Assembly (NCBI GenBank): GCA_030544215.1
Contig: JARZZO010000004.1
Location: 40,723,980 to 40,787,979, forward strand
DNA: 64,000 bases
DNA from: Zantedeschia hybrid cultivar
Taxonomy: Eukaryota > Streptophyta > Magnoliopsida > Alismatales > Araceae
Direction of reading: 5' to 3'
Numbering within the stretch: the stretch's first letter is position 1; each line of letters opens with the position of its first letter. Below are positions 54,839 through 64,000 of this stretch, one piece after another. The notes under the pieces were generated by a model. The model saw only the letters and a list, made by a program, of their open reading frames with translations. It ran no database searches and was not told where the DNA came from. The translations under genes were made by a program, and so were the position numbers.

Positions 54839-56392
54839 TGTTAGTATTAGATGGTCTCAAAGCCAATCCGATACTGTGTATATATTCAGATTATTAATAA
54901 ATGGCAATAATTCATTGTGTGTAATTAATTCGATCTGTGTTCATCGAATCACGATGAAGTCCATGAACATGTGCAATAGTCTTTGGATTATGATGAGATC
55001 ATAATTACGGGACTAAAGACTTATAAACACATGTTCTTAATTGTTCCTAGTCATAGGATGTTTGAGATAGGACATCGAACATCCGAATAGACTAGTATAG
55101 GTTACTTCAGCTCATATGATGAGGGTGACTGATCCCATAAGTCACTTGTGTGGAGACACTATGCTGAACCTATAGGTGCTCATTGGAGAATGAGTTCACT
55201 GAACTGATCCGACTATGAATCGCTGGATGGTAATCACCTCACTGTTAACCAGCTCGATTCAATTGTCACGGTTGCGTGGATGATCCTTGGACCTGAGACT
55301 CCAAGGATACCTTGTTGGTAGGTTTCTGAGCTTTGACCTTGACGAACGAATCCCTAACCATGGGATATCAATAAGTCAAGTGATCGGGTTCAGGAAAATG
55401 CCCTCGAAGGTAATTGTGTGTTCAATACGGGATCATCCGCTCTCGGTTGTTTGAGAGAGAATGTTCCGGGAATGATGCGCTTAAAGTCCCTGGCCAGGGC
55501 GGACTCTGTAATCGATAAGGAGTTATCGGATTCAGATTAGCAGCATATGATTCAAGTGAATCGACCAAATAGGGTTTAACAGTAAACCATGCCCTAGGTC
55601 GATTCGGGAACATTGTACGGATGAAGGATTATATCCGCGCGCTAACCGATGACAGAAAGGTTCCAATAGAGGGTTGCGATAACCCCAGTTCCATCCAGGA
55701 CCACGCGATGTTGCTTGGCATCCAACGTGATCGGCAGTCCGTCCGAATTTATTCTGGGACATTAAATTCGGCTGATTAATTGAATATAAGGATATTAATT
55801 AATTCAGTGGGTCAGTAAAGGGTTACTGGACTTAATGGGCTATTAACTGGACTGGTATTTGGGCCTAGAGGGTCACACGCAAATGGTTTTCAAGTCGATG
55901 GATAATCCGACAGGATTTCGGATAAGTCTGGGTTTTTGTGAAAAAACCGCAAACTGACTTTTTATAAAAGAACGGATTCTACGTCCGGGGCCTGCAACCC
56001 TGACCTAGCCGTCATTCGTTCTTCCCCACTTTCTCTCTCCTCTGGGCATGCCGTTCCCAACTGCTCCACTTCCCGTTCGACGGGGAATCTGGATCCGCAT
56101 GTCGCGGCGGATCACGCGCAGTCAGACGGGATCTTCGAGCGCCGCAGCGAGCGAGGAAGCGAGGACGATCCATCGCTAGGAGAACCGCGTGGATACCGCT
56201 AGAGGTCGGGCATCTGCGCGACTTGCGGCATCGCTCCGACGGAACCGGAAAACGGACGCGGATTCGAATCCGCGCAAGGTAAATCGATCTACATCGGTTT
56301 TAGTTTTAACGACCGAAACGGGACAGATCCGATCCCGAACTTCTTTATTCCGCTGCGTTTTAGGATCGGATCCCGACACAGCGATCCCAACA
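54839..56392 (+). mobile_element. Solo copia LTR in element B gag
   Basis: Starts TGTTAGTATTAGATGGTC, ends GATCCCAACA, flanked by perfect CTGTG duplications (54834-54838 and 56393-56397). At 1554 bp, with the conserved GGGCCTAGAGGGTCACACGC at about 55861 and a TATA box at 55963. Removing 1559 bp (LTR plus one duplication) keeps the gag frame. Confidence 0.96.
55963..55969 (+). promoter_or_regulatory. Solo LTR TATA box
   Basis: TATAAAA followed by GAACGG, matching the positions in the LTRs at 8683 and 41653. Confidence 0.6.
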
Positions 56393-57871
56393 CTGTGGCC
56401 ACCGGTACTGTTGCTGTCGACTCCTCACAAACTGAGGCGAGTTGTTGTTCATACTGCTAACTTGCTCATGAGAGAGCGTGCCCTCGGTAGTCGGACCTGT
56501 GCTGGGAGAATTTGACACCGCAGGTTTTCGAGGTGGAGGCCTGCTAGATCTGTGAGGATCAAACACGCTAGAGAACGTAGCGTCCTTGAAGGCATTCTGA
56601 CAGTACCGCGCTCTTTCATAGAGCTCTGCCATTCTGGTCAGATTGTTCAGGGAGAGGACTAGTTTGAACTGAGGCGTAGCGTTGGAAATGAGCATCTTTA
56701 CTTGCTCCGACTCAGACAAGTGATCTTTAACTTTCTCGGCCAAGCCCCTCCATCTATCGGCAAAACTGACAAACTCCTCATCGGGTTTCATCTTCTCTGC
56801 TATTAAGTCAGTAATGGACAGGGAGGGGGCAACTCTGTCCTAGTATCGTTGAATGAATTTTCGGGAGACGACACCATAGTCCTCTACTTCGGAGGGTTCC
56901 AAGGAAAAGAACCACTCGAGGGCTGGTCCCTCTAAAGATCTCCTGAACAAAAAGGCCAACGACCTCTTGTCGTTTTGCCAGAAAGATGACTCGTACATGA
57001 ACTCCTTCAAGTGGGTGAAGGGGTTACCAATACCGTTATACTTTCGATATACTGGCATCTCAGAGGGTGGCAGGTGGAACACTGGCATACTTGGTAAGTT
57101 GATCTCTGGTGCAGCTTTGACCCCCATCATCTTCTGGATGTTGTTGAATTGTTCATCCATGCGCTCCATCTTTGCCAGCAACGCTTGCATGGTCGGAACA
57201 GCCTGGGGAGGAGGAGGAGGTGGAGGTACTTGATAGGCATGTTGCCTGGAGTACGTAGGACAAGGAGGACAATAAAGTGGAGGTCCGGCAGAGCTTCCGC
57301 CATGCCCGAGGGCATTTTGGTAAGCAGGCGTTAGTGGTCTGGCCGGTTGCCTAGAAGAGGAAAGTTGCAGTCCAGCTGGCCGAGAAGTGACATGGAGGCC
57401 TTCCATGGCCTGATGAATGTAGGGAGGATGATGAGGAGGTTGCTGAGGGATGGCAGGGGGAGCCGCAGGGTTCGGCTCGGCAGACTGCATGGGCGTCTTC
57501 CCCTTCAGACTGGACTGGATCGCCTCGAACTGCTAAGGGTCCAGACGGGAGGCAAGAACTCCCAAAGCATTTACAAGATCCAAGGGATCAGAAGATGAGA
57601 GATCATCGGGATTCATGTCCCCCTCAAAGGTAGGATTAGGGACCGCATGCACATGCGGGGGAGGATCAAGATATTGATCATGAGGATGATAAAGAGGGGT
57701 TGAGACATTCCCCTCATGTCGAACTGGAATAGGAAGAGAATTACGGGAGGCATCAGCATCTCTCCCGCTCTCGAAATGGTAATCAGAATTGCGAGGGGCA
57801 TTAGCATCTCCCTCGTAGTTGATCATGGCATCTGGAGCCACGCTCAAGTCCCTGCCTGATCGGAGCAGCAT
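56393..57871 (-). pseudogene. Element B gag, N-terminus and capsid-like core
   Basis: ATG at 57871 starts MLLRSGRDLSVAPDAMINYE. An acidic N-terminal region is followed by a proline-rich part, then the retrotransposon gag core: MPVYRKYNGIGNPFTHLKEF, SLEGPALEWFFSLEPSEV, then DEEFVSFADRWRGLAEKV and MLISNATPQFKLVLSLNN. Two in-frame TAG codons (57535-57533 and 56842-56840) interrupt it. Gag would form the virus-like particle. Confidence 0.92.
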
Positions 57872-58898
57872 GATATTAGATTATTCTTCAAAGATTAGCA
57901 AACAAGTTGTACAGAGATTAAACAAACAAGTGGATGTTTAACGTGATTTTAGGATTCCTTGTTAGGTTATTTGGATTTGATTAAATCACAAATTCGCTCA
58001 AAAGATAGGATCCTAGTTTCAGTTCAATGTCCACCGTTATATTCTATGGTTTTCTCTCACAACGTTATGGAAATCTAACCGGGACTTCAATTGGTACAAC
58101 CAGCCCGATGATCAAGGAGGAATACCTTGATTTTGGGGACTTACGGAAGTCTTTAACGCCAACTACTCTAGTCTGATCGAGGGACCGACCCAATCAGAGA
58201 GAGTTGAAGACGTCAAGAAGAGTGTTCCTAAGAAGAGGAGGGTGTTAGCCTCAATGCGTATGACCTGTAGCCTGGATGGCCTCTAATGCTTAATACATAA
58301 TGGAATTAGCACACAGATCACAAAAATCTGAGAACTGAAGAAGAAATAAGAAACTGTCTGAATTGCGTCGTTGTTGGTCGACGCTATTCAAACATAGCCT
58401 TATTTTTTTCGCAGAAGCTCAGGCAGCAGACAGCAGAGAAAAGAGACTGAAAGGTGTCTGGGTCTAACGACGCAATTTGAAATGCGTCGCTTCTCCTATA
58501 CGCTTTTCAAGTCGCAGATGCAGTTTTTCAGGATGAATTTCTAGATCGATTCCTCCTCAAAACATGATAAAAACAATAAATAATCAGCTTATGCAAAAAA
58601 AAAATTTGTTTCGAATTTTAACAGGCTAATTTGTCAAATAAACAACTAGAATGCCAATCAATCACACAATCTTTATCACAAAAACAGCTTTTCAACTAAT
58701 CAACGGGGAGGGCAAGATCTTGCCACAGGGGTGTGCACGTGGTGCACGTAGGAAATTAACTAAACTAAAAACACTCACCAATTGGTGAGGGCGTGTCGAG
58801 AGACACAAGTGGTGCACCGTGGGTGCCCGATTGATAACAGCAAGAACAAAGAACTAAAAGATGGCGAGACCAAGTCCCACCGTGATCGCCAAAAAAGG
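57872..58898 (-). other. Element B 5' leader with primer-binding site
   Basis: No coding sequence. Three 32-bp GCGTC sites (58359, 58448, 58478; the last two overlap). GTGCACGTGGTGCACG near 58735 is shared with element A. Primer site at 58874-58891: minus strand TGGCGATCACGGTGGGAC, 7 bases inside the LTR. The TGG start fits pairing with a tRNA CCA end; I do not name the tRNA. Confidence 0.78.
58359..58509. repeat. Three 32-bp GCGTC sites in the gag leader of element B
   Basis: TGAATTGCGTC, N10, GACGCTATTCA at 58359; an overlapping pair at 58448 and 58478 with a 30-bp offset. Confidence 0.9.
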
Positions 58899-58980
58899 TG
58901 TGAGTGCTTAAAATGAGTGTGTGATTATCATGAAAAACTATGTTGTTTAAGTGCAAAATAAACCTATTTAAGAGAAGCTA
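58899..58980 (-). repeat. Element B 5' LTR, first 82 bp only
   Basis: Matches 44111-44192 to GAGAAGCTAA with a few substitutions, then stops where the SIRE-like LTR begins. The remainder must lie outside the window. Confidence 0.88.
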
Positions 58981-59783
58981 AATCGATTATAGTCAAGTAA
59001 TCAATTAGAAGTATGTCAATAATCGAAGCGAAATTTTCAGCATTACTTGAATCCAAAAGCGAAACTTCGATTAGCGTTATATCATCGAAGATATTCTAGA
59101 ACACTAATTGAAATAAAATTTAAAGTGCTATTTCGATTCCAGCACAAAATACAACTCTAAGTTGAATTTTGATTAACGTTATAAAGGTAATTGAAGTTGT
59201 CGCTTAAACGTTAATTGAAGTTAGATTTAGATTTCGCTCAAGGTGAATAAATTAACAATAATCGAATAGAACGAAGTAACGATAATCGATATGAAACTTT
59301 TAGTTCTTTAATTGAAGTGACTATTTAGACACATAATTGATTAAGTAAAGTCACAGACTGATCGAGACTTCACACATAATCGATTTAACGATATGGAATC
59401 AAATAAAGGCCAAATCGATTAATCTTAGACAATACTTGAAACCATTCAGTTAATCGATTAGTAATGGATACTTAATCGATTTATCAATTAAGTCTAAAAT
59501 CACAGGATCATAGAATTCAAATTGCTAATCGATTAATAATGAAGACTTAATCGATTTATCAGTTAAGTTCATAATCATAGGATAATAGGACTGCTGAAAT
59601 CAACTAAGTCTAGAATAGAACAATTATCCATGAATCTAGCAATATAAAACCACATTTCAATTTAGCTATCAAAAGGAATGTAAATGGTGCTTATTCTAAC
59701 ATTTTTGCTTTTTATTATCACCAAAATATAAGAACAACATATACACACAGAGTGCACAACATGTAGGCACACATTGCCCAACA
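58981..59783 (-). repeat. SIRE-like 3' LTR (left end atypical)
   Basis: The right edge is fixed by CCCAACA next to the polypurine tract. The left edge is placed where the match to element B ends; no TG is present there (AATCGATTATAG), so the LTR is truncated or atypical. It is very AT-rich with many ATCGATTAA motifs. Confidence 0.65.
59449..59588. repeat. Tandem duplication in the SIRE-like LTR, 75-bp period
   Basis: Two copies start at 59449 and 59524, each with TTAATCGATT or CTAATCGATT, a variable part, CTTAATCGATTTATC and ATCATAG. Confidence 0.8.
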
Positions 59784-59797
59784 ATCTCCCCATTTTT
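59784..59797 (-). promoter_or_regulatory. SIRE-like polypurine tract
   Basis: The minus strand reads AAAAATGGGGAGAT directly before TGTTGGGC. Confidence 0.85.
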
Positions 59798-60899
59798 TAT
59801 GATGACAAAACTTCTAAAAATACAGAAATATAGCACATAATAAAAACATACTCATACAAAATCATATTGCAACATATCACATAAAGGTCTTTCTCCCCTT
59901 ATGTGTTATCAGACAATGCATAGTGAATAAAGCATAATGTATGTATTAGAATGTTGGATAGACATTATTTTTCTCCCTTTTTGTCCATCAACCAAAAATG
60001 TGAGGTTAAGGTAAAGAGAAGGGCTTACTGGAAATACAAGAAAAGATACACAAAAAGATAATCACACATAGATTGAAATGAAGAAAAGACACAAGGATAG
60101 TGGAACACAATGAGAAGAATTATATTGAATTTCAAAGTTGAATTACAAAGTGTGTTTGAGGAGATACAATGGTGGGGTACACGAAAATTAGAAAATGGTG
60201 CAATGAATCAGAATTGGAGGAATTTGTCTAGGTAGGTCAGAGCATGAGTTGTGACAATCTTTTAGGTCCTCTGCTCAATGACCTCTAATTTGGCTATATA
60301 CTCCTAGAGAGTAATCTTGATAGGTTGTGCTTGCTCTGCTCACTTCTTATAGTACTGCTCATACCCTAGCTACATCTTGCCTAAGTATGCTTCGCTAGAC
60401 ACTGTGCATGAGATATCTAGGCACTAGATTCTTCCCATAGAGAATAAAGCCTTGAATCTTGAAGGAAGAAACCAGGCCTTCTTGCTTAAGTGTCGGCTTC
60501 ATATTTATGTTGCCATGTAGATGCACTTGTAATTGAAGTATGTGTCGAAGGAGAACGCAATTAACTGATGGTCTTCAAACTCTCTGATAGTTAGAAGATT
60601 CTTCCTTCGAGGTCCACTTTCTTTGTTGACAGTTAGAAGTTGCTGATGCAATTCTGGATAGGCCTTAGCCCATTCTTCTTCAGTGTACCTTTCAGCTTGG
60701 GAAAAGATAATAGAGAATGTTTATTGCTTCACCTTACCATTTTGAATAACTATTTTCATGAAATGAGAGAAGGGAAGGATAGCGTTGTATTTGGTTGCAT
60801 GCTTGCCTTTCATCTTCTCATATAGCTCCATGATCTGTGAGCCTTCATTTGTATCCATCATCAATTAGTGCAGTTATGGATACTTCATGGCACAGTGGC
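59798..60899. other. 3' untranslated part of the SIRE-like element
   Basis: AT-rich, no supported coding sequence. It lies between the decayed end of the env-like region and the polypurine tract. Confidence 0.5.
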
Positions 60900-62678
60900 T
60901 TCATCTAGATCTAGATTTCCCTACACAGTCTCTCTAGGGTGCTGAGCTCTAAGTCTCTGGACCTCAAATTGAAATTGGCTTAGATTTATCTCTGGTTTAT
61001 TAGCTGCCTTTCTCCGGTCATTGTACTACATAAAGATATGATATTCCAACTTTACTGATTCTTTGTACCTTCTCCACTAGGCTTCATGTCTCTAAACCAA
61101 CCACTCTATAAGAGCCAAAGTTGGTCATCTTAATTGAGCTCAGGCAGAGCTATCTTGTAAGAAAGTGTAGTATAACTGGGGATTTGCATTGCCCCTTCCT
61201 TTTTTGTTTGTATAGCTGACTCATTCCTGACTTGGGTAACTTCTTCCTTGGTCAGGTAGTGTTAGGCTGTCAACTACTCTATGTACATTTCCAATGAGAC
61301 AGTAGGTAGCTCCAGCACATCTAGTCTAGCATTCTTCTGTAGGAACTCTATATACACTAGCCTTCTCTTGACAGTAGAGGAGAAGACATCTAAAAATAGT
61401 GGAAACAAATGATATATATTTCTCCTCTTAAGCCTCTTAAGAGCTCTGGGCTTGGGAACCTTAGGAGCTGCCCTTTTCTTGAGGAGAATAGTGTAGTGAG
61501 GGGAGTGCCATCTTTTGATTTTCTATATTCTTTAGTAGGGGAAGACTCTTCAAGGCTTTACTAAGAAAGCTGGCACACTATAGCTGGCAGGAGATTGATG
61601 AGACTGTTCAGAGGGGGCCTGAGGCTTAGGTACTGTCCGAAAAGGAGGAAATGAGGTAGATTCTACTTCAGGAAAGAAGTTCTAAGTAGGAAAGAAGTCA
61701 AAAGTAGATTTTAGGTAGCCAATAGATAAGCTGGCTACCTGAAAGGGTTTATAGGAGGAAGAAGCTTAAGCTGCAGGAGTCGTGAAGGAATCAGGAACAT
61801 CTGCAGGAGGAGGTGTAGATGTGGAAGTAGAAGCTACTACAGGTGGAGGAGGAGCCAAAAGAGCAGCTATAGATGTAGGTAGAAATGATGATGCAGGACC
61901 TATTAGATACTTTGGAGGAGGAGTAGAAGTAGCCCCAGTAGGTGAAGAAGTGGGTTGTGTGGTTGGAGGTGGAGCAAAAGATGCGGAGGGATGTAAATGT
62001 AATCCAAAAATTGGATGGATGATGTCCAGAATAGGTGCATTGTCCACAATATTTATAATTTCAGACAATGGTACCTTTGGAGAAGGAGGAGTAGGAGAAG
62101 TAGGAGGTGTAGATGGTTTAGGAGAGGAGGCTGGAGGCTGGAAGAGGTAGACTCTTTTCCATCTTGAGGTTCTAGAGGAGGAGAAGGTGGTGGAACATAT
62201 GTGGGAGAGGAAAGGGAAGGGCAATTAGGTCTTGGTTGCCTCTCTATTTGACTAAGTACCTTCTTTCTGTTATACGCTGATTTAAATCCTAATTTCTCTT
62301 ATAGTAACCTTTTCAATAACTGCCTGATCTACACCATTCCTTCTTAAGTTAAAAAATCTCCCCCATCTTACTCTTTATCTCCTCACTATTAGCTTGTTGC
62401 CGAGTAAGTCTACTGAAAGCTTCATTCAACTTTTCAGAGTCTACTGGCCCATCCTCCTGCCTTTTTCTTACTTGTTCCTTTCGAGGCACATGGGGAGGAG
62501 GAGAAGGCATCTCAAGAGGTTAAACAAATGCTGACCCCCTTTGCAGCTCATCCACTATTTTCGCTACTTCAGTGGCTCTATCTTCTTCTAAATGTGTTTC
62601 CACATGGGCCTTCCCCTCAATCTATGGCTCCCCCTTAACAAATGTTGGTTGAGGGGAGGATTCCATGGCCCTTTCTAA
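60900..62678 (-). pseudogene. Env-like region, proline-rich and C-terminal part
   Basis: The minus strand has a 152-residue proline/threonine-rich frame (62224-61766: PPASSPKPSTPPTSPTPPSP). Further left are broken pieces such as TLALIEWLV and KESVKLEYHIF, with stops and frame changes. Proline-rich and helical segments of this sort are usual in the extra ORF of SIRE elements. No signal peptide or membrane segment was identified. Confidence 0.5.
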
Positions 62679-63847
62679 CTACTCTTGAGGGATTGCAGAC
62701 TGGTTCTGCATTTGCTCATCTACTGGGGCTGCTTTTGCTTCTCCTGCTGCTGCTATTGCTTCTTCGACTGGTGGTGTTGCTATTTCTGCTGTTGTAAAGC
62801 TAGCATCCATTGGGACTGATATGACCAAAGGAGGATCATCAATAGGAACAGTGTCTTTAGTCCATATCCCCTTAGAGTATTGTAACTTGCTCCTCTTAAG
62901 GCTACTTGTACAGATGGCCGATTGGAGCATTGAATCCTCCCTAGTGAAATCCACTCCTAAGTGTCTGAAAATCACTGTCAGAAAGTGACCATAGGGCATC
63001 ATAACATTCTTAGCCTTTGGAGGGTTCCTCAAAGCTTCATTGGCACACATCATATTGCTCATCATTATATTAGGCATGTTCACCTTCATCTTCTGAGTAA
63101 TCCAATACAAAAGGTCTGAGTCTCTCTGGGTGATGACACCAATGGTTTTCTCTTGGACTTAGAATGTGGGCAATGATGAGGTAAATCATCTTCTTCTCCG
63201 TTGATGGCTGGTTGACATCCAAGGTGCCATTTTTCAACACATAGCTTGGATCTACTATGGTTGCTACCTTGATCTCCATGTCAACAATATTCTTCAAGGT
63301 ATGACCTTCTGTCCTCACACCCAAATAGCTGAACCAAGAATTCTGGGGTGATGGTGATGAGCTTCCCCTTTACCCTGGCAGTGAGAACTAGAGGTGAAAC
63401 CTGGTTTCTCAAGGTAATGTAGAAAGCCTTGACCAATTTGGGGTAGAACGGCTCATACACTTGGCACATCTAGTTCAACTGAACATCTGCCAGTACCTTC
63501 TCTTCTACCCTCAGCCCTTTCTTCCTCAAATCTAAAAAATCAACCCTTTTATAGCTGCAGAAATCCACTAGGGTATTCAGAAACCTCTGGTATGCAACCT
63601 CATCTTGGAAGTACTCTGTTGCAGCACTGGATGCCACCCTATTAGCCTGAGAAACATCTACAGAGCGTGTAGAGGCATGCATGGTAGCTAGATTCAAAGA
63701 AGAGAATGAACTAGAAGTTAGATGGTAGGAATTAGGGAAATGGATTAAAGATCCTACTTTTTGCAAGAAAAATGCAGAAATCAGCACAAATGGAGCCGAT
63801 AAACTTAGTTGCCTTCGCGGGGGAGGACGAGAGCGCAGAAACTTCAA
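62679..63847 (-). pseudogene. 'Putative plant transposon protein' domain of the env-like region
   Basis: The minus strand gives FQDEVAYQRFLNTLVDF, VYEPFYPKLVKAFYITLR, VRGK-like VKGKLITITPEFLVQLFG, KKMIYLIIAHILSPREN, then YWITQKMKVNMPNIMMSNMM and MMPYGHFLTVIFRHLGVDFT. This matches the plant transposon-protein family found in LTR elements. The stop at 63472-63470 and frameshifts near 63300 and 63130 inactivate it. Function of the family is unknown. Confidence 0.72.
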
Positions 63848-64000
63848 AAATGTAGGAGAAGGAAAGCTCGAGGGGAAGGTAGTCGAATAGGGGTTGAACT
63901 TACTTTAATAAGATGCCCAAATCGAAAGAGGTGTGATTCAAAGGATTTCAATTTATCCTAAAGGCCCCAAACCGAAAATAAGTGAACAAAGGGTAATTAA

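Larger units (their letters stand above)
44111..58980 (-). mobile_element. Element B: Tat-lineage Ty3/gypsy retrotransposon without the antisense genes
   Basis: Minus-strand order: 5' LTR start (58899-58980), primer site, gag, protease, linker, RT, RNase H, archaeal-type RNase H, integrase, shortened 3' region, 3' LTR (44111-45463). It is a close relative of element A and sits inside A's 5' LTR. It is itself hit by a solo copia LTR (54839-56392) and a SIRE-like element (58981 onward). Pol is nearly open, with few stops. Confidence 0.93.
58981..64000 (-). mobile_element. SIRE/Maximus-like copia element, 3' portion
   Basis: The minus strand reads: env-like coding region (63847 to about 60900), then TTTTGTCATCATAAAAAATG leading into GGGGAGAT (polypurine tract) and an LTR starting TGTTGGGCAATG. 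The TGTCATCAT plus GGGGAGATTGTT junction and an extra coding region between pol and the 3' LTR are typical of SIRE/Maximus copia. An Athila-type gypsy element is a less likely alternative. Pol lies beyond the window. Confidence 0.72.

Noticed and set aside
54185..54844. Plus-strand Ala-rich frames over element B gag
   Set aside because: They are shadows of CAG/CTG-rich DNA encoding the Gln/Pro-rich gag on the minus strand.
61782..62150. Gly/Val-rich plus-strand frame
   Set aside because: Antisense shadow of the proline-rich env-like frame on the minus strand.

Overview
The window is plant nuclear DNA, most likely from a large-genome angiosperm and probably a eudicot. Nearly all of it is a nested stack of transposable elements, mostly old and broken. 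I found no convincing single-copy host gene, rRNA, tRNA or CRISPR array. The evidence is AT-rich non-coding DNA, Ty1/copia and Ty3/gypsy (Tat-type) polyproteins, PIF/Harbinger genes, plant mobile domain (PMD) and DUF7745-type coding sequence, and GT-AG introns. I cannot name the species.

Layout: (1) 1 to about 5778, a decayed PIF/Harbinger DNA transposon on the minus strand. It has a Myb/SANT-like ORF1, an exon with an RNase H1 N-terminal (viroplasmin-type) fold, and a transposase start running off the left edge. (2) About 5779-9132, the 3' half of a plus-strand copia element ending in an intact LTR. (3) 9133-18304, minus-strand copia debris: an LTR with a primer site, then an LTR-pol-LTR-pol-LTR chain. 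(4) 19345-24181, a solo-LTR-like unit split by an inverted copy of itself; both have perfect 5-bp target-site duplications (ATTAG and CTCTA). (5) 24327-44110, element A, a Tat-lineage Ty3/gypsy element on the minus strand. Between pol and its 3' LTR lie two intron-containing genes on the opposite strand (DUF7745-like and PMD). (6) 44111-58980, element B, a relative of A inserted into A's 5' LTR and lacking the two antisense genes. A and B each carry a solo copia LTR with a perfect target-site duplication (TATAG; CTGTG). (7) 58981-64000, the 3' end of a SIRE/Maximus-like copia element inserted in B's 5' LTR.

The most unusual signal is a family of 32-bp sites. Each has two 11-base inverted half-sites (TRAANNGCGTC and its reverse complement) around an unconserved spacer of exactly 10 bases. 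I located 43 by eye. They lie only in non-coding DNA: LTR U3 regions, gag leaders, the promoter regions and first intron of the antisense genes, and the solo-LTR-like units. They often occur in overlapping pairs offset by about 30 bp. The half-sites do not covary, which fits a shared binding site for a dimeric DNA-binding protein better than an RNA hairpin. Two apparently different retroelement families share them, and they mark both sense and antisense promoters.

How the parts fit: A and B encode gag, protease, reverse transcriptase, RNase H, a second archaeal-type RNase H and integrase on the minus strand. A's antisense genes are transcribed toward pol and meet it near a conserved hairpin, T-rich tandem repeats and a conserved internal polypurine tract. 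Most damage is nonsense at Trp, Gln or Arg codons (TGG, CAG, CGA to stop), consistent with cytosine-methylation decay.
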